DNA of 38,133 nt from assembly GCA_020721205.1 (NCBI GenBank), contig DYNF01000036.1:1-38133 (forward strand), given 5' to 3'. The stretch is from Prochloron sp. SulCav_FS08_3_32_3330. GTDB taxonomy: Bacteria; Cyanobacteriota; Cyanobacteriia; Cyanobacteriales; DYNF01. A program made the translations under genes and the position numbers. Under the pieces are notes generated by a model, which was given only the letters and a program-made list of their open reading frames with translations, was not told the DNA's origin and did not search any database. This document shows, piece after piece, positions 9,157 to 17,535 of the stretch (position 1 is its first letter; every line of letters starts with the position of its first letter).

Positions 9157-10041
9157 TTAAGCTTTAACTAACTCTTTTAAAGGAAAATTTAAGGATTCTC
9201 TTTGTTCTAAATAAACCTGAGCAATCTCCTTCGCTAAATGTCTGATCCTAGCAATATAACGAGTTCTTTCCGTTACCGCAATCACGCCCCTTGCATCTAA
9301 TAAATTAAAGCTATGGGAACATTTTAACACATAATCTAAAGCAGGTAAAACTAAACCTTTTTCAATTAATTGTTGAGCTTCTTCTTCATATAAACTGAAT
9401 AACTTAAAGAGAAAATCAGGATTAGATGCTTCAAAATTATAAGTACATTGTTCAACTTCTGCTTGTAAGAAAATATCACCATAATTAATATTATCCGTCC
9501 AACGAATATTATAAATAGTATCTACCTCTTGTAAATACATCGCTAAACGCTCTAAACCGTAGGTTATTTCAATCGAAACAGGTTTACAATCAATTCCACC
9601 ACATTGCTGAAAATAGGTAAATTGAGTAATTTCCATCCCATCTAACCACACTTCCCAGCCTACACCCCAAGCACCAAGGGTAGGAGATTCCCAGTTATCT
9701 TCCACAAAACGGATATCATGATCATCAGGATTAACACCTAAAACTCTTAAAGAATCAAGATAAATTTCTTGAATATTATCAGGGGAAGGTTTAATTAAAA
9801 CTTGATATTGAAAATAATGTTGAACACGATTAGGATTTTCACCATAACGTCCATCAGCCGGACGACGACAGGGTTCTACATAAGCAACCGACCAAGGTTC
9901 AGGTCCGATCGCGCGTAAAAAAGTATGATGATTCATTGTACCCGCACCTTTTTCTGTATCGTAGGGTTGGGCGATTAAACAACCTTGATCGCTCCAAAAT
10001 TGATTTAATTGAGTAATAATAGACTGAAAATTAAGGGACAT
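9157..10041 (-). CDS. glyQ: Glycine--tRNA ligase alpha subunit
   Basis: GlyQ is the catalytic-core subunit of the bacterial alpha2beta2 glycyl-tRNA synthetase, charging tRNA-Gly in the cytoplasm; the beta subunit (glyS) is not in this window. The 294-residue protein matches the family's length and carries its strongly conserved segments: [54 protein letters not shown] and [20 protein letters not shown]. The C-terminal part [20 protein letters not shown] is also typical. ATG start at 10041. The gene is free-standing, as is common in cyanobacteria where glyQ and glyS are unlinked. Confidence 0.97.
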   Translation of the reverse strand: MSLNFQSIITQLNQFWSDQGCLIAQPYDTEKGAGTMNHHTFLRAIGPEPWSVAYVEPCRRPADGRYGENPNRVQHYFQYQVLIKPSPDNIQEIYLDSLRVLGVNPDDHDIRFVEDNWESPTLGAWGVGWEVWLDGMEITQFTYFQQCGGIDCKPVSIEITYGLERLAMYLQEVDTIYNIRWTDNINYGDIFLQAEVEQCTYNFEASNPDFLFKLFSLYEEEAQQLIEKGLVLPALDYVLKCSHSFNLLDARGVIAVTERTRYIARIRHLAKEIAQVYLEQRESLNFPLKELVKA

Positions 10042-10226
10042 AGATTAATTTAGTTAGTTTGTCTTTGCAAAATAAATATAAAATAAATTGAAACTTCCAT
10101 TATATACTATTTCTGTCATTTCAGTGAATAGTTATTAAGTAATAGGATTAAAAGTTGAGAATTTTTATTAACTTATCTTTATTTTTTATTAACTTAAATT
10201 AAATCTGGTAACTTGTTTAAGAATTT

Positions 10227-12395
10227 TTACAACTTATTAAATAGATATTCCCAACCAAAAACGCCAGAGATTTCTACGCCTAAACTTTTTCTTGAAGGGA
10301 AGTGTCCTAAAGGAGCATTTAATAAATTAAAATTTAGATTTTTAGAGTTTAACATATTGCCAATTTTTGTCCAACCAATCGTAACAGAAAATTTTTCATA
10401 AACAAGACGATTATATATGCCTAAATTACCTCCACAGTCAAGCCAAATTTGTTTTTGCACAGAAAAACCAAATTTATTATTACTATATTTTAACCATAAT
10501 TGATCTATAATTTTTAAGTCCTGACTAAGAAAATTTTTACAGTTATTTTCCGTTAACCAACCTTCACTTTTTCGGTTACAAATTATTAACATTATGTTAG
10601 CAGTTTCTAAGTCTGCTCCTTGCCAGTTTCCATCTGCTAAAAGCTGATCTAATTTATAAAATAAAGGTGTTAATTTTAGATTAGATTGAGGTGATGTTTT
10701 AGGTTTATTTTGATTTTCAACATTATTAGGTAAAGGAGCTTGAGGAGGAGTAGAATTTGGATTATTATTTACAGCAGTTTTTAATTCAGGATGGGAGAGG
10801 AGAGAGCATAACAATTTCTCTAACATTCCATAATATTTTAATACCACAGTATCAAAATAACCCCCTAAAAATAGAGGAAAACAACCTATATTAGCAAGTT
10901 CAGAATTGAGAATTATATCAGAATAAGATAACCAATTTCCATTTTTTCGCCAACCTACTTGATGAGCAAATTGATCATACACATCCCAATTATAAACTGC
11001 TAGTTTAAGTTTAACACCACAATCAAGCCAAATTTGTTTTTGAATTGAAAAACCAAATTTATGATTACTATATTTTAACCAAAGTTGATCAATCTTGATT
11101 AAATCTTCTTGAGGAAAAATTAATAATTGTTCTTGTTTAACTTCTAACCAACTACTTTGATCTAATATTTCTAACATTCGATCTGATGTTTCTTTATTAG
11201 CATTTTTCCAATCTTTTTGCTTTAAAAATTCCTCTAATTTTTGATAATTTTGTTTAGTTTTATTTTTTACATTGTTTAAAGAATTTTGAGATGAATTAGT
11301 ATTTTGTGAAGATGAAATTGGTTCTTTTTTATCTGGATCAGGAACTTTTGACGAATTTTGAGATGAATTAATGTTTTGTGAAGATGAAATTGGTTCTTTT
11401 TTATATTGATCAGGAACTTTTGGCGGATTTTGAGTGTTTATAGGTGTGACAATAACATTGGTATTTAAAGCTTTTAAAGCTGTTAAAACTTCTCTAGCCG
11501 ATTGAAAGCGATCGCTGATTTTATCTGCTAACATTTGATCTAAAATTTCAGCTAAATTTTGATTAATTGAAAAGTTATTTTTAGTTAACCATTCTTTCCA
11601 GCACCAAGTAAAACTATAAACATCAAAAATTTCATCTACCATACTTCCATTTATTTCTTCAGGTAACACTCCTGTTAACATTCTAATGGCAGTTACAGCT
11701 AAACTATATAAATCACTAGAAGCATTAACTATGCCTCTATTTTGTTCGGGAGGAGCATAAGCAGGAGTGCCTACACTTGTTCCCATTTTTGTCATAATAG
11801 TGGAGGTAATTTGTTTAGAAACACCAAAATCTATTAAGACTAATTTGCTAGTTTTTCCATAAATTAAAGGATCAAGAGGTGTCTTTCTGATTAATATATT
11901 TTCTGGTTTAATATCTCGATGAATGACCGATTTTTGATGAATAAAATCTAAAACAGGGATCATTTGTAATAAAAAATTCTTAACAACATTTTCGTTAAAT
12001 CTTTTGTGTTTTTGGATATTTTTTAAAATATCTTGACCTTCAATATATTCTTGAATTAAATATAACTTACTATCCTGTTCAAAAAATGCTAATAAATCAG
12101 GAATTTGAGGATGTTTGCCCAATTTTTCTAATAATTCTGCTTCTTGTTCAAATAATTCAATACATTTTTTTAAAGCCCCACTACCCTGAGATAAAGGTAA
12201 AAATTGTTTAATCACACACACACTATTTCTTTTTGCTTGATCCCTAGCCAGAAAAGTACGTCCAAAACCGCCTTCTCCTAAATAACGTATACCTCGATAA
12301 CGATCCATTAACAATAATTTTTGACCACATTTTTCACAAAAATTATGCGGATCTGGATTTTGATGAAGACAATCAGGATTAAAACATTTACTCAT
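10227..12395 (-). CDS. Ser/Thr protein kinase with zinc-ribbon N-terminus and two GUN4 domains
   Basis: The 722-residue protein begins with a four-cysteine ribbon (C4, C9, C20, C23), then a complete Hanks-type kinase domain (about 33-310): glycine loop LGEGGFGRTF, K63, catalytic HRD 159-161, DFG 189-191 and the activation-segment end YAPPEQ. A polar linker (about 311-383) contains a duplicated ~23-residue block around KKEPISSSQN. Two GUN4 domains follow, at about 384-515 and 578-705, each with the signature IDQLWLKYSN.KFGFS.QKQIWLDCG. GUN4 binds porphyrins and activates Mg-chelatase in tetrapyrrole synthesis, so a porphyrin-sensing kinase is a reasonable inference, not shown. Start ATG 12395 is chosen because homologues begin at the cysteine ribbon. 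No membrane segment is visible. Confidence 0.9.
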   Translation of the reverse strand: MSKCFNPDCLHQNPDPHNFCEKCGQKLLLMDRYRGIRYLGEGGFGRTFLARDQAKRNSVCVIKQFLPLSQGSGALKKCIELFEQEAELLEKLGKHPQIPDLLAFFEQDSKLYLIQEYIEGQDILKNIQKHKRFNENVVKNFLLQMIPVLDFIHQKSVIHRDIKPENILIRKTPLDPLIYGKTSKLVLIDFGVSKQITSTIMTKMGTSVGTPAYAPPEQNRGIVNASSDLYSLAVTAIRMLTGVLPEEINGSMVDEIFDVYSFTWCWKEWLTKNNFSINQNLAEILDQMLADKISDRFQSAREVLTALKALNTNVIVTPINTQNPPKVPDQYKKEPISSSQNINSSQNSSKVPDPDKKEPISSSQNTNSSQNSLNNVKNKTKQNYQKLEEFLKQKDWKNANKETSDRMLEILDQSSWLEVKQEQLLIFPQEDLIKIDQLWLKYSNHKFGFSIQKQIWLDCGVKLKLAVYNWDVYDQFAHQVGWRKNGNWLSYSDIILNSELANIGCFPLFLGGYFDTVVLKYYGMLEKLLCSLLSHPELKTAVNNNPNSTPPQAPLPNNVENQNKPKTSPQSNLKLTPLFYKLDQLLADGNWQGADLETANIMLIICNRKSEGWLTENNCKNFLSQDLKIIDQLWLKYSNNKFGFSVQKQIWLDCGGNLGIYNRLVYEKFSVTIGWTKIGNMLNSKNLNFNLLNAPLGHFPSRKSLGVEISGVFGWEYLFNKL

Positions 12396-12420
12396 AGTAA
12401 TTAGAAAAATTATCAATTAG

Positions 12421-12490
12421 TAGGGTGGGTAATAGCGATCATTATCTTTTGGCAATAATTTTAAACTTTTTGTTATTATTGCCCACCTTA
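12421..12490. repeat. Hairpin with ggtgggtaat / attgcccacc ends
   Basis: The arms tagggtgggtaat (12421-12433) and attgcccacctta (12478-12490) are near-inverted copies. The same type of arm pair recurs at 25356-25406 and more weakly near 9090-9150, which suggests a dispersed miniature element. Confidence 0.6.
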
Positions 12491-12560
12491 ATTTTATTCG
12501 ATAAGAGGATAATTTAGACAAATTATTGATTAATTTATTACTTAATTTAATTATGTGGTT

Positions 12561-12624
12561 AAAAGTCGGGGATTTTAGATAGGTTAAATTTGTGAAAATA
12601 AATTAATGAAAATCCCCGACTTTT
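12561..12624. repeat. Perfect 16-bp inverted repeat (aaaagtcggggatttt)
   Basis: The arms at 12561-12576 and 12609-12624 are exact reverse complements, separated by 32 AT-rich bases. The length and perfection suggest a hairpin element or miniature inverted-repeat insertion. No open reading frame lies inside. Confidence 0.85.
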
Positions 12625-12635
12625 GAGAATCTTGT

Positions 12636-12752
12636 AGGGGCATGACATCAGTAACTTTTGTTACTCATCATTAAATCATCAAATGTCATGCCCAACCCCA
12701 TCAGTAACTTTTGTTACTCATCATTAAATCATCAAATGTCATGCCCAACCCC
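12636..12752. repeat. 53-bp direct duplication ending in gtcatgccc
   Basis: The block starting catcagtaacttttgttact occurs at 12646-12698 and again directly at 12699-12751 with no visible change. Each contains the small palindrome agtaac-tttt-gttact and ends in atgtcatgcccaacccc, the inverted partner of ggggcatgacat at 12637-12648. This looks like a hairpin element whose right half was duplicated. Confidence 0.8.
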
Positions 12753-12760
12753 ACCAATAA

Positions 12761-13210
12761 CTATTAAATAATCATCATTAATTTTAGTTTATTTTTGATT
12801 TAATTATGTGGTGGGGCATGGCATTTGTTAAGTTAATGGTTAGAATAATAAATTAATGATGCCATGCCCCTACATTAAATTCAATCGCTTTAGCCGATTT
12901 TAGCGATTAACTATTAAATAATCATCATTAATTTTAGTTTATTTTTGATTTAATTATATGGTGGGGCATGGCATTTGTTAAGTTAATGGTTATAATCAAA
13001 ATTAAATGATGCCATGCCCCTACATTTAATTTAATCGCTTTAGCCGATTTTAGCGATTAACTATTAAATAATCATCATTAAATTGAGTTTATTTTTGATT
13101 TAATTATGTGGTGGGGCATGGCATTTGTTAAGTTAATGGTTATAATCAAAATTAAATGATGCCATGCCCCTACATTAAATTTAATCGCTTTAGCCGATTT
13201 TAGCGATTGG
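12761..13210. repeat. Three 150-bp tandem repeats containing ggggcatggcat hairpins
   Basis: Units start at 12761, 12911 and 13061 with an exact 150-base period and only scattered differences. Each unit has an AT-rich lead (ctattaaataatcatcatta), an inverted repeat whose arms are ggggcatggcat and atgccatgcccc about 40 bases apart, and a tail with aatcgct...agcgatt arms. No reading frame of note spans a unit. The near identity implies recent amplification by unequal crossing-over or slippage. The roughly 970 bases between the kinase gene start and the first antitoxin are filled by this and the preceding repeats; I see no gene there. Confidence 0.92.
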
Positions 13211-13364
13211 TTTCCTTTAATTTTAATTCAAGGCGGGTTAAATGGTTAATTTTTAATCTCACAATGAAATAAATTTCATTGCTAATAGTGATCGTCTGCT
13301 AAAGCGACTAAATCAATAAAATTATGGTATCATAAGATTAAATTTTAAATAAATTCCATTAACA

Positions 13365-13577
13365 ATGATCATGAAACAAACTATTGAAAAAATAAAAATT
13401 AGTGAAATAAATGAAGTGATTAAACAAATGGGAGTTAATCAAAATACCATCATTAATCTTACCATTGAAACAGTAGAAGATGATTTTTTAACCCTGTTTA
13501 ATCAAATTGGACAAGAAGCACAGTCCAATGGACTAACTGAAAAAATCCTTGAAGAATTATTAGCAGATGAGTCCTAA
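13365..13577 (+). CDS. Putative antitoxin of a PIN-family TA module
   Basis: A 70-residue protein directly upstream of, and overlapping by 11 bases, a PIN-domain toxin gene. The second half (NLTIETVEDDFLTLFNQIGQ... and LTEKILEELLADES) resembles the small antitoxins that precede COG1569-type PIN proteins in cyanobacteria. No DNA-binding motif is obvious, though the N-terminus could form a short strand-helix dimer. The start is ATG 13365 or ATG 13371; both lack a strong Shine-Dalgarno. The antitoxin role is inferred mainly from position, size and acidic C-terminus. Confidence 0.7.
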   Translation: MIMKQTIEKIKISEINEVIKQMGVNQNTIINLTIETVEDDFLTLFNQIGQEAQSNGLTEKILEELLADES

Positions 13578-13989
13578 ATTTATTGTGATTGATACTAATA
13601 TTTTTATTAGTGCCGCCCTGAGTCCTAATGGCACGGCATATCAGGCTTTTGCTAAAGCAATTAATAATTTTACAGTGGTACAAAATGAGGAAACTTACCA
13701 AGAAATAGCACAGCGAATTTATAAATCTAAATTTGATAAATATATATCAGATGAAAGAAAGAAATTATTTTTAAACATGATCAAAAATAAGAGTTATTTT
13801 ATTAAGAAAAAATCTCAAATAACCATTTGTCGAGATCCCGATGATAATAAATTTTTAGAACTTGCTTTAGATTCCAATGCCGAATTTTTAATGACAGGAG
13901 ATAAAGACCTTTTATCGCTTAAATCTCTACTAGAATATAAAAATTTGATTATTAGTCCCAGTGATTTTTTAGTTAAAATAGTAATTTAG
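13567..13989 (+). CDS. PIN-family toxin (COG1569-like ribonuclease)
   Basis: PIN-domain toxins are Mg-dependent ribonucleases that block growth when their antitoxin is lost. The 140-residue protein has the expected acidic residues: D9 in VIDTNIFISA, a glutamate in the YQEIAQRIYKSKF helix, the DPDDNKFLELAL helix and the C-terminal LMTGDKDLL. This arrangement matches the putative toxin PIN family typical of cyanobacteria. Its ATG lies inside the antitoxin's last codons, so the pair is translationally coupled. The module sits right after a large repeat array and is followed by a hairpin element (13995-14053), consistent with an accessory locus. It looks intact. Confidence 0.85.
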   Translation: MSPKFIVIDTNIFISAALSPNGTAYQAFAKAINNFTVVQNEETYQEIAQRIYKSKFDKYISDERKKLFLNMIKNKSYFIKKKSQITICRDPDDNKFLELALDSNAEFLMTGDKDLLSLKSLLEYKNLIISPSDFLVKIVI

Positions 13990-13994
13990 TTATA

Positions 13995-14053
13995 AGGGCA
14001 TGGCATTTGTTAAGTTATCAGTTATAATCAAAATGAAATGATGCCATGCCCCT
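13995..14053. repeat. Dispersed copy of the ggggcatggcat hairpin element
   Basis: The arms agggcatggcat (13995-14006) and atgccatgcccct (14041-14053), with the inner sequence ttgttaagtta...gttataatcaaaat, closely match the hairpin core of the 150-bp tandem units at 12761-13210. The flanking parts of the 150-bp unit are absent, so the hairpin is the likely mobile core. It separates two toxin-antitoxin modules. Confidence 0.85.
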
Positions 14054-14088
14054 ACAGTCGTTATCTAAAAAAAAGGAGATAATTAATT

Positions 14089-14313
14089 ATGTTACAAACT
14101 GTTAAAGGAGTTTATCAAAACGGCTCAATTATCTTAGCAGAAACTCCTAAAAACATCAAAGAAAGTCAAGTTTTAGTAACTTTTATAGAGGATAATATAT
14201 CAGATAGTGTTGATCATAATTCTACAGATAAATTATTTAGTTTCCTCAGAGGAAAAATTCAATATTTTGAAGATTTAACTACTCCTACTACTGAAGAATG
14301 GGGAGAAATATGA
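14089..14313 (+). CDS. Putative VapB-like antitoxin (74 aa)
   Basis: This small protein starts MLQTVKGVYQNGSIILAETP, the beta-hairpin opening used by a group of cyanobacterial and archaeal antitoxins that resemble DUF104/AF2212-type proteins. The acidic C-terminal tail (FEDLTTPTTEEWGEI) is typical of toxin-binding ends. A clear Shine-Dalgarno, aaaggag, lies ahead of the ATG. Its TGA overlaps the ATG of the downstream PIN toxin in an ATGA arrangement. Identification rests on position, length and the N-terminal pattern. Confidence 0.75.
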   Translation: MLQTVKGVYQNGSIILAETPKNIKESQVLVTFIEDNISDSVDHNSTDKLFSFLRGKIQYFEDLTTPTTEEWGEI

Positions 14314-14702
14314 CTGTTGTTTTAGATACTTGTGCTTTAATTTGGTGGAGTCTTGATCCTGATCAACTTTCCGATCAAGCTAAATTAGTTTGTGACGAAA
14401 TGGAAATCGAAAAAAATGGCTTAGTTGCTTCCATTTCTTTATGGGAAATTGCCATTAAAATTAAAAATAAAAAATTAGATTTAGGTGTTTCTTTAACGAC
14501 TTATATTGAAACTTTACAAAAATCGGATGTTATTAAAATTGTTCCCATTGATGAAAATTTATGGTTAGAAAGTGTTGCATTAGAATGGGATCATAAAGAT
14601 CCAGCAGATCGAGTCATTGTTGCTTTAGCTAAAAAATATCAAGCTAATTTAATTACAGCAGATAAAACAATAATGAAATTTTATGAATCAGTTATTTGGT
14701 AA
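14310..14702 (+). CDS. VapC-family PIN-domain toxin
   Basis: A 130-residue PIN-domain ribonuclease. It carries the standard acidic set: D6 in VVLDTCALIWW, the glutamate of LWEIAIKIKNKKLDLG, D in HKDPADRVIVALA, and the final TADKTIM. The length and the WEIAIK and DPADR signatures identify the VapC subgroup with confidence. I placed the start at ATG 14310, which overlaps the antitoxin stop (ATGA) and puts the first catalytic strand at the N-terminus as in relatives; an in-frame ATG at 14298 would add four residues. The gene appears intact, so this second module should be functional. Confidence 0.9.
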   Translation: MTVVLDTCALIWWSLDPDQLSDQAKLVCDEMEIEKNGLVASISLWEIAIKIKNKKLDLGVSLTTYIETLQKSDVIKIVPIDENLWLESVALEWDHKDPADRVIVALAKKYQANLITADKTIMKFYESVIW

Positions 14703-14708
14703 AAAATT

Positions 14709-14927
14709 ATGAGTCAAACAACCCCTTCTCATTTTGACAAAGAAGATTCAGATGATTTACTTCCTGAATATGATTTTGATTATAGTCAAGCCAAAAAAAA
14801 CCGTTTTGCTAAATCTAATCAAGCACAACTTATTGTCACAATTGACCCTGATCAAGCTATAGTAAGAAAAAACAACTTTATTCAAAATCCAGATATTCAT
14901 TCTTATCAAGGAGATGAACTAAAATGA
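14709..14927 (+). CDS. Small acidic protein, possible orphan antitoxin
   Basis: A 72-residue hydrophilic protein with an acidic start and the core LLPEYDFDYSQAKKNRFAK, followed by IVTIDPDQA. Similar EYDFS...KNRF small proteins lie next to type II toxins in many cyanobacteria, where they are taken to be antitoxins or module accessories. It begins six bases after the vapC stop and overlaps the next gene by ATGA, so all belong to one transcript. No toxin that would pair with it remains nearby. I cannot assign a function beyond this contextual guess. Confidence 0.5.
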   Translation: MSQTTPSHFDKEDSDDLLPEYDFDYSQAKKNRFAKSNQAQLIVTIDPDQAIVRKNNFIQNPDIHSYQGDELK

Positions 14928-15097
14928 CAAATATTCCCTCAGTCAATGACATTATTAATAATTTAATCGGCGATGATCAAGAAATTAGGGATCTAATTAT
15001 CGAATCTTCTTTAAAAATGCAAATTGGACAAATTATTTATGATGCTAGAATTAAAGCAAATTTAACTCAAGAAGAATTAGGAAAATTAATAAAATAA
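14924..15097 (+). pseudogene. Truncated XRE/HTH-type antitoxin gene
   Basis: The 57-residue frame starts with ATG in an ATGA overlap with the gene before it. It ends LKMQIGQIIYDARIKANLTQEELGKLIK, the first two helices of a Cro/CI-type helix-turn-helix. In intact relatives the recognition helix and about 30 more residues follow; here a stop codon comes right after helix two, and the sequence turns at once into a hairpin (15100-15118). The most likely reading is a HigA-like antitoxin whose 3' end was lost. A genuine shortened protein cannot be excluded because the frame itself is open and well placed. Confidence 0.6.
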
Positions 15098-15099
15098 TG

Positions 15100-15118
15100 A
15101 ACAGGCAAGATGCCTGTT
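15100..15118. terminator. Short perfect hairpin between convergent genes
   Basis: The sequence aacaggca-aga-tgcctgtt is an 8-bp perfect stem with a 3-base loop, lying between the end of the truncated HTH frame and the stop of sigC. It lacks a T-run, so it would be a weak terminator at best; it may instead be a small repeat. Confidence 0.45.
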
Positions 15119-15126
15119 ACATTACA

Positions 15127-16359
15127 CTAATCCAGAGAATCAAGATAATCCCTAACTCGGTTACGATTTTTGGGTTGACGGAGTTTTTGCATCGCTTTAG
15201 TTTCAATCTGGCGCACTCTTTCCCTTGATAAGTCTAAAATACGACCAATTTCTGCTAATGAACAAGGTTTCCCTGTTTTTAAGCCAAAACGTAAATCAAT
15301 CACTTCCTGTTCCCGATCGGTTAAATAAGCTAAAAGATCATCTAACTCCTGTTGCAGACCTTCCCGAATTAATAATTCTTCAGGAGAAGCACTATCCGTT
15401 TCTAAAAGATCCCCTAATTCTGTATCTTTTTCTTTCCCTACTTTAATATCTAAAGACACAGAACGAGGTACTTTTGCTAATACTTCCCTGATTTGTTCCG
15501 GCGTAATATCCAATTCCTGAGCAATCTGCTCTAAACTAGGAGTTTGACCCGTTACCTGAGAAAGTTGGCGTTGAGTTTTTTTAATTTTATTTAATTTTTC
15601 CGTAATATGAACGGGAATACGAATCGTACGACTTTGAGTGGCGATCGCTCTAGTCATTCCTTGACGGATCCACCAATAAGCATAGGTACTAAAACGATAA
15701 CCTTTAGTGGGATCAAACTTATCTACAGCCCTTTCCAAGCCTAAAGTTCCCTCTTGAATAAGGTCTAATAACTCTAAGCCTCGATTTTGATATTTTTTCG
15801 CCACAGATACCACTAAGCGTAAATTCGCTTTAATCATCTGTTCTTTCGCTCTGATGCCAATTTTTTGCACAAGTTCTAATTCTTTAACATCAATCCCCGC
15901 CACTTCTGCCCAACGTCGTTTACCTTTGCTTAAAATTTGTTTTAATTGAGAAACTGTTAAATTAGCTTTACTTGCCCATTTTTCTAAAGAAGGACGATGA
16001 CTAAGTTGAGACACTAACCGATCATGAATGTCAATCAAATTGATATATTGAGCTAAAATCTTGTCTCCTTCTTCAGCCCCTTGACGACGCTTTTCTAATA
16101 ATTGCATTAGACTCTGAACTTTTTGGGCAACTGCCACTTCTTCATCCTTTTGCAGTAAAGGTACTCGTCCAATTTCTTGTAAGTAAACCCTGACTAAATC
16201 TGTAGACAAACGATGACTTTTTGTTGAAGTAGGAACAGAATTTCCTTCTTCATCAAAAACGGAAGAATCATCGAAATCAACATTTACCCCTTGAGAATCA
16301 AGGGTAAAAGAATCATTTTCGACGGTTTCGGAAGGGGAAGACAAAGGTGAAACTGACAT
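15127..16359 (-). CDS. sigC: RNA polymerase sigma factor, group 2, SigC-like
   Basis: A sigma-70 family factor of 410 residues with regions 1.2 to 4.2 present. Region 1.2 reads TDLVRVYLQEIGRVPLLQKDEEV; region 2 has ANLRLVVSVAKKYQNRGLELLDLIQEG and the -10 recognition helix YRFSTYAYWWIRQGMTRAI; region 4 has LSRERVRQIETKAMQKLRQP. The TDLVR opening and the KLRQP..RNRVRDYLDSL ending match cyanobacterial SigC, a group 2 sigma linked to stationary-phase, nitrogen and heat responses, rather than the principal SigA. I set the start at ATG 16359, with ggag nine bases upstream; the longer frame to 16458 adds 33 unrelated residues. Monocistronic by context. Confidence 0.85.
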   Translation of the reverse strand: MSVSPLSSPSETVENDSFTLDSQGVNVDFDDSSVFDEEGNSVPTSTKSHRLSTDLVRVYLQEIGRVPLLQKDEEVAVAQKVQSLMQLLEKRRQGAEEGDKILAQYINLIDIHDRLVSQLSHRPSLEKWASKANLTVSQLKQILSKGKRRWAEVAGIDVKELELVQKIGIRAKEQMIKANLRLVVSVAKKYQNRGLELLDLIQEGTLGLERAVDKFDPTKGYRFSTYAYWWIRQGMTRAIATQSRTIRIPVHITEKLNKIKKTQRQLSQVTGQTPSLEQIAQELDITPEQIREVLAKVPRSVSLDIKVGKEKDTELGDLLETDSASPEELLIREGLQQELDDLLAYLTDREQEVIDLRFGLKTGKPCSLAEIGRILDLSRERVRQIETKAMQKLRQPKNRNRVRDYLDSLD

Positions 16360-16603
16360 GATGATCACTCCAATATCAAAGTTGAGTCTAACTGTGGGCT
16401 TTTTTATTTGATTGTTCCCAGATTTGACAAAAAACAGAACATCTGTTAATAAAACCACTATTCTTATCTACCACGATTTTTCTTCCCATTCCCGAAAATT
16501 AGATACATTTCTTAACTTATTCTTGGTTATTCGTTATTCCTCGTTAAACTCTGATTAATTGAATTACTTAATTCCTAAAATATATATATCATATTTTGAA
16601 TTA

Positions 16604-17473
16604 TTATTTTGGGTATTTTTTCATTAAATTTTGAACTTCGGAAGCATGGTAGGAACTTCTCGTTAAAGGTGAGGAAACTACCTGTAAAAAGCCTATTTCT
16701 TTCCCATATTCTCCATAAAGATTAAATTGTTCAGGCGTAATAAATGCTATCAAGTCTAAATGTTTAGCCGTAGGTTGTAAATATTGACCAATTGTGAGAA
16801 TATCACAGTCAACTTTTCTTAAATCTCTCATTACTGCCTTTACTTCTTCCTCGGTTTCTCCTAATCCCACCATTAACCCCGATTTAGTGTAAATTTTAGC
16901 AGATAACTCCCTCGTTTTTTGTAACAATTCTAGCGATCGCTGATAATTCCCTTGGGGACGGGTTTTTTTATATAATCGAGGTACAGTTTCCGTATTATGA
17001 TTTAAAACTTCTGGTTTAGCCTTAATAATTATATTTAAAGCCTCCCAATTTCCACATAAATCAGGAATTAAAACTTCAATCGTGGTTTTTGGTGATAATT
17101 TACGAATTTCCTCAATACATTTCACAAATTGAGAAGCACCTCCATCCGCTAAATCATCCCGATTTACAGAGGTTATCACCACATGACTTAAATTCATTCT
17201 TCTGACAGCCTCTGCTAAATTAAGAGGTTCAAGAGGGTCTAACGCTTGGGGTTTTTTCTCAAAATCAATATCACAATAAGGACACGCCCGGGTACAAGCT
17301 GGACCCATAATCAAAAAAGTCGCAGTCCCCGCCTTAAAACATTCCCCAATATTCGGACAAGAAGCCTCCTCACAGACTGTATTGAGATTTAAGTCTCGTA
17401 AAATTTCCTTAACATTGCCTACTCTTTGCCATTGAGGGGCTTTTACTCTTAACCAATCAGGTTTAACTGTCAC
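16604..17473 (-). CDS. lipA: Lipoyl synthase
   Basis: LipA is a radical-SAM enzyme inserting two sulfur atoms into octanoyl groups on lipoyl-dependent enzymes such as pyruvate dehydrogenase and the glycine cleavage system. The 289-residue protein has both iron-sulfur sites: auxiliary cluster cysteines C34, C39, C45 ([12 protein letters not shown]) and the SAM cluster C60, C64, C67 (CTRACPYCD), plus the C-terminal RSSY motif whose serine binds the auxiliary cluster. The start is GTG 17473, preceded by aggag at a spacing of ten. Many cyanobacteria have two lipA paralogues; I cannot tell which this is. lipB is not adjacent. Confidence 0.96.
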   Translation of the reverse strand: MTVKPDWLRVKAPQWQRVGNVKEILRDLNLNTVCEEASCPNIGECFKAGTATFLIMGPACTRACPYCDIDFEKKPQALDPLEPLNLAEAVRRMNLSHVVITSVNRDDLADGGASQFVKCIEEIRKLSPKTTIEVLIPDLCGNWEALNIIIKAKPEVLNHNTETVPRLYKKTRPQGNYQRSLELLQKTRELSAKIYTKSGLMVGLGETEEEVKAVMRDLRKVDCDILTIGQYLQPTAKHLDLIAFITPEQFNLYGEYGKEIGFLQVVSSPLTRSSYHASEVQNLMKKYPK

Positions 17474-17535
17474 TTTTTTTTAACTCCTACTATACGATTA
17501 TCAATATTTATGATATTATAAATATTAATGCTAAT

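Noticed and set aside
10213-10401. 62-codon + strand frame at the end of the GUN4 kinase
   Set aside because: Overlaps the conserved second GUN4 domain on the other strand and lacks a ribosome-binding site.
12761-13210. 150-bp repeats as a CRISPR or protein-coding array
   Set aside because: No variable spacers exist and no frame stays open through a unit. The internal inverted arms point to hairpin elements instead.
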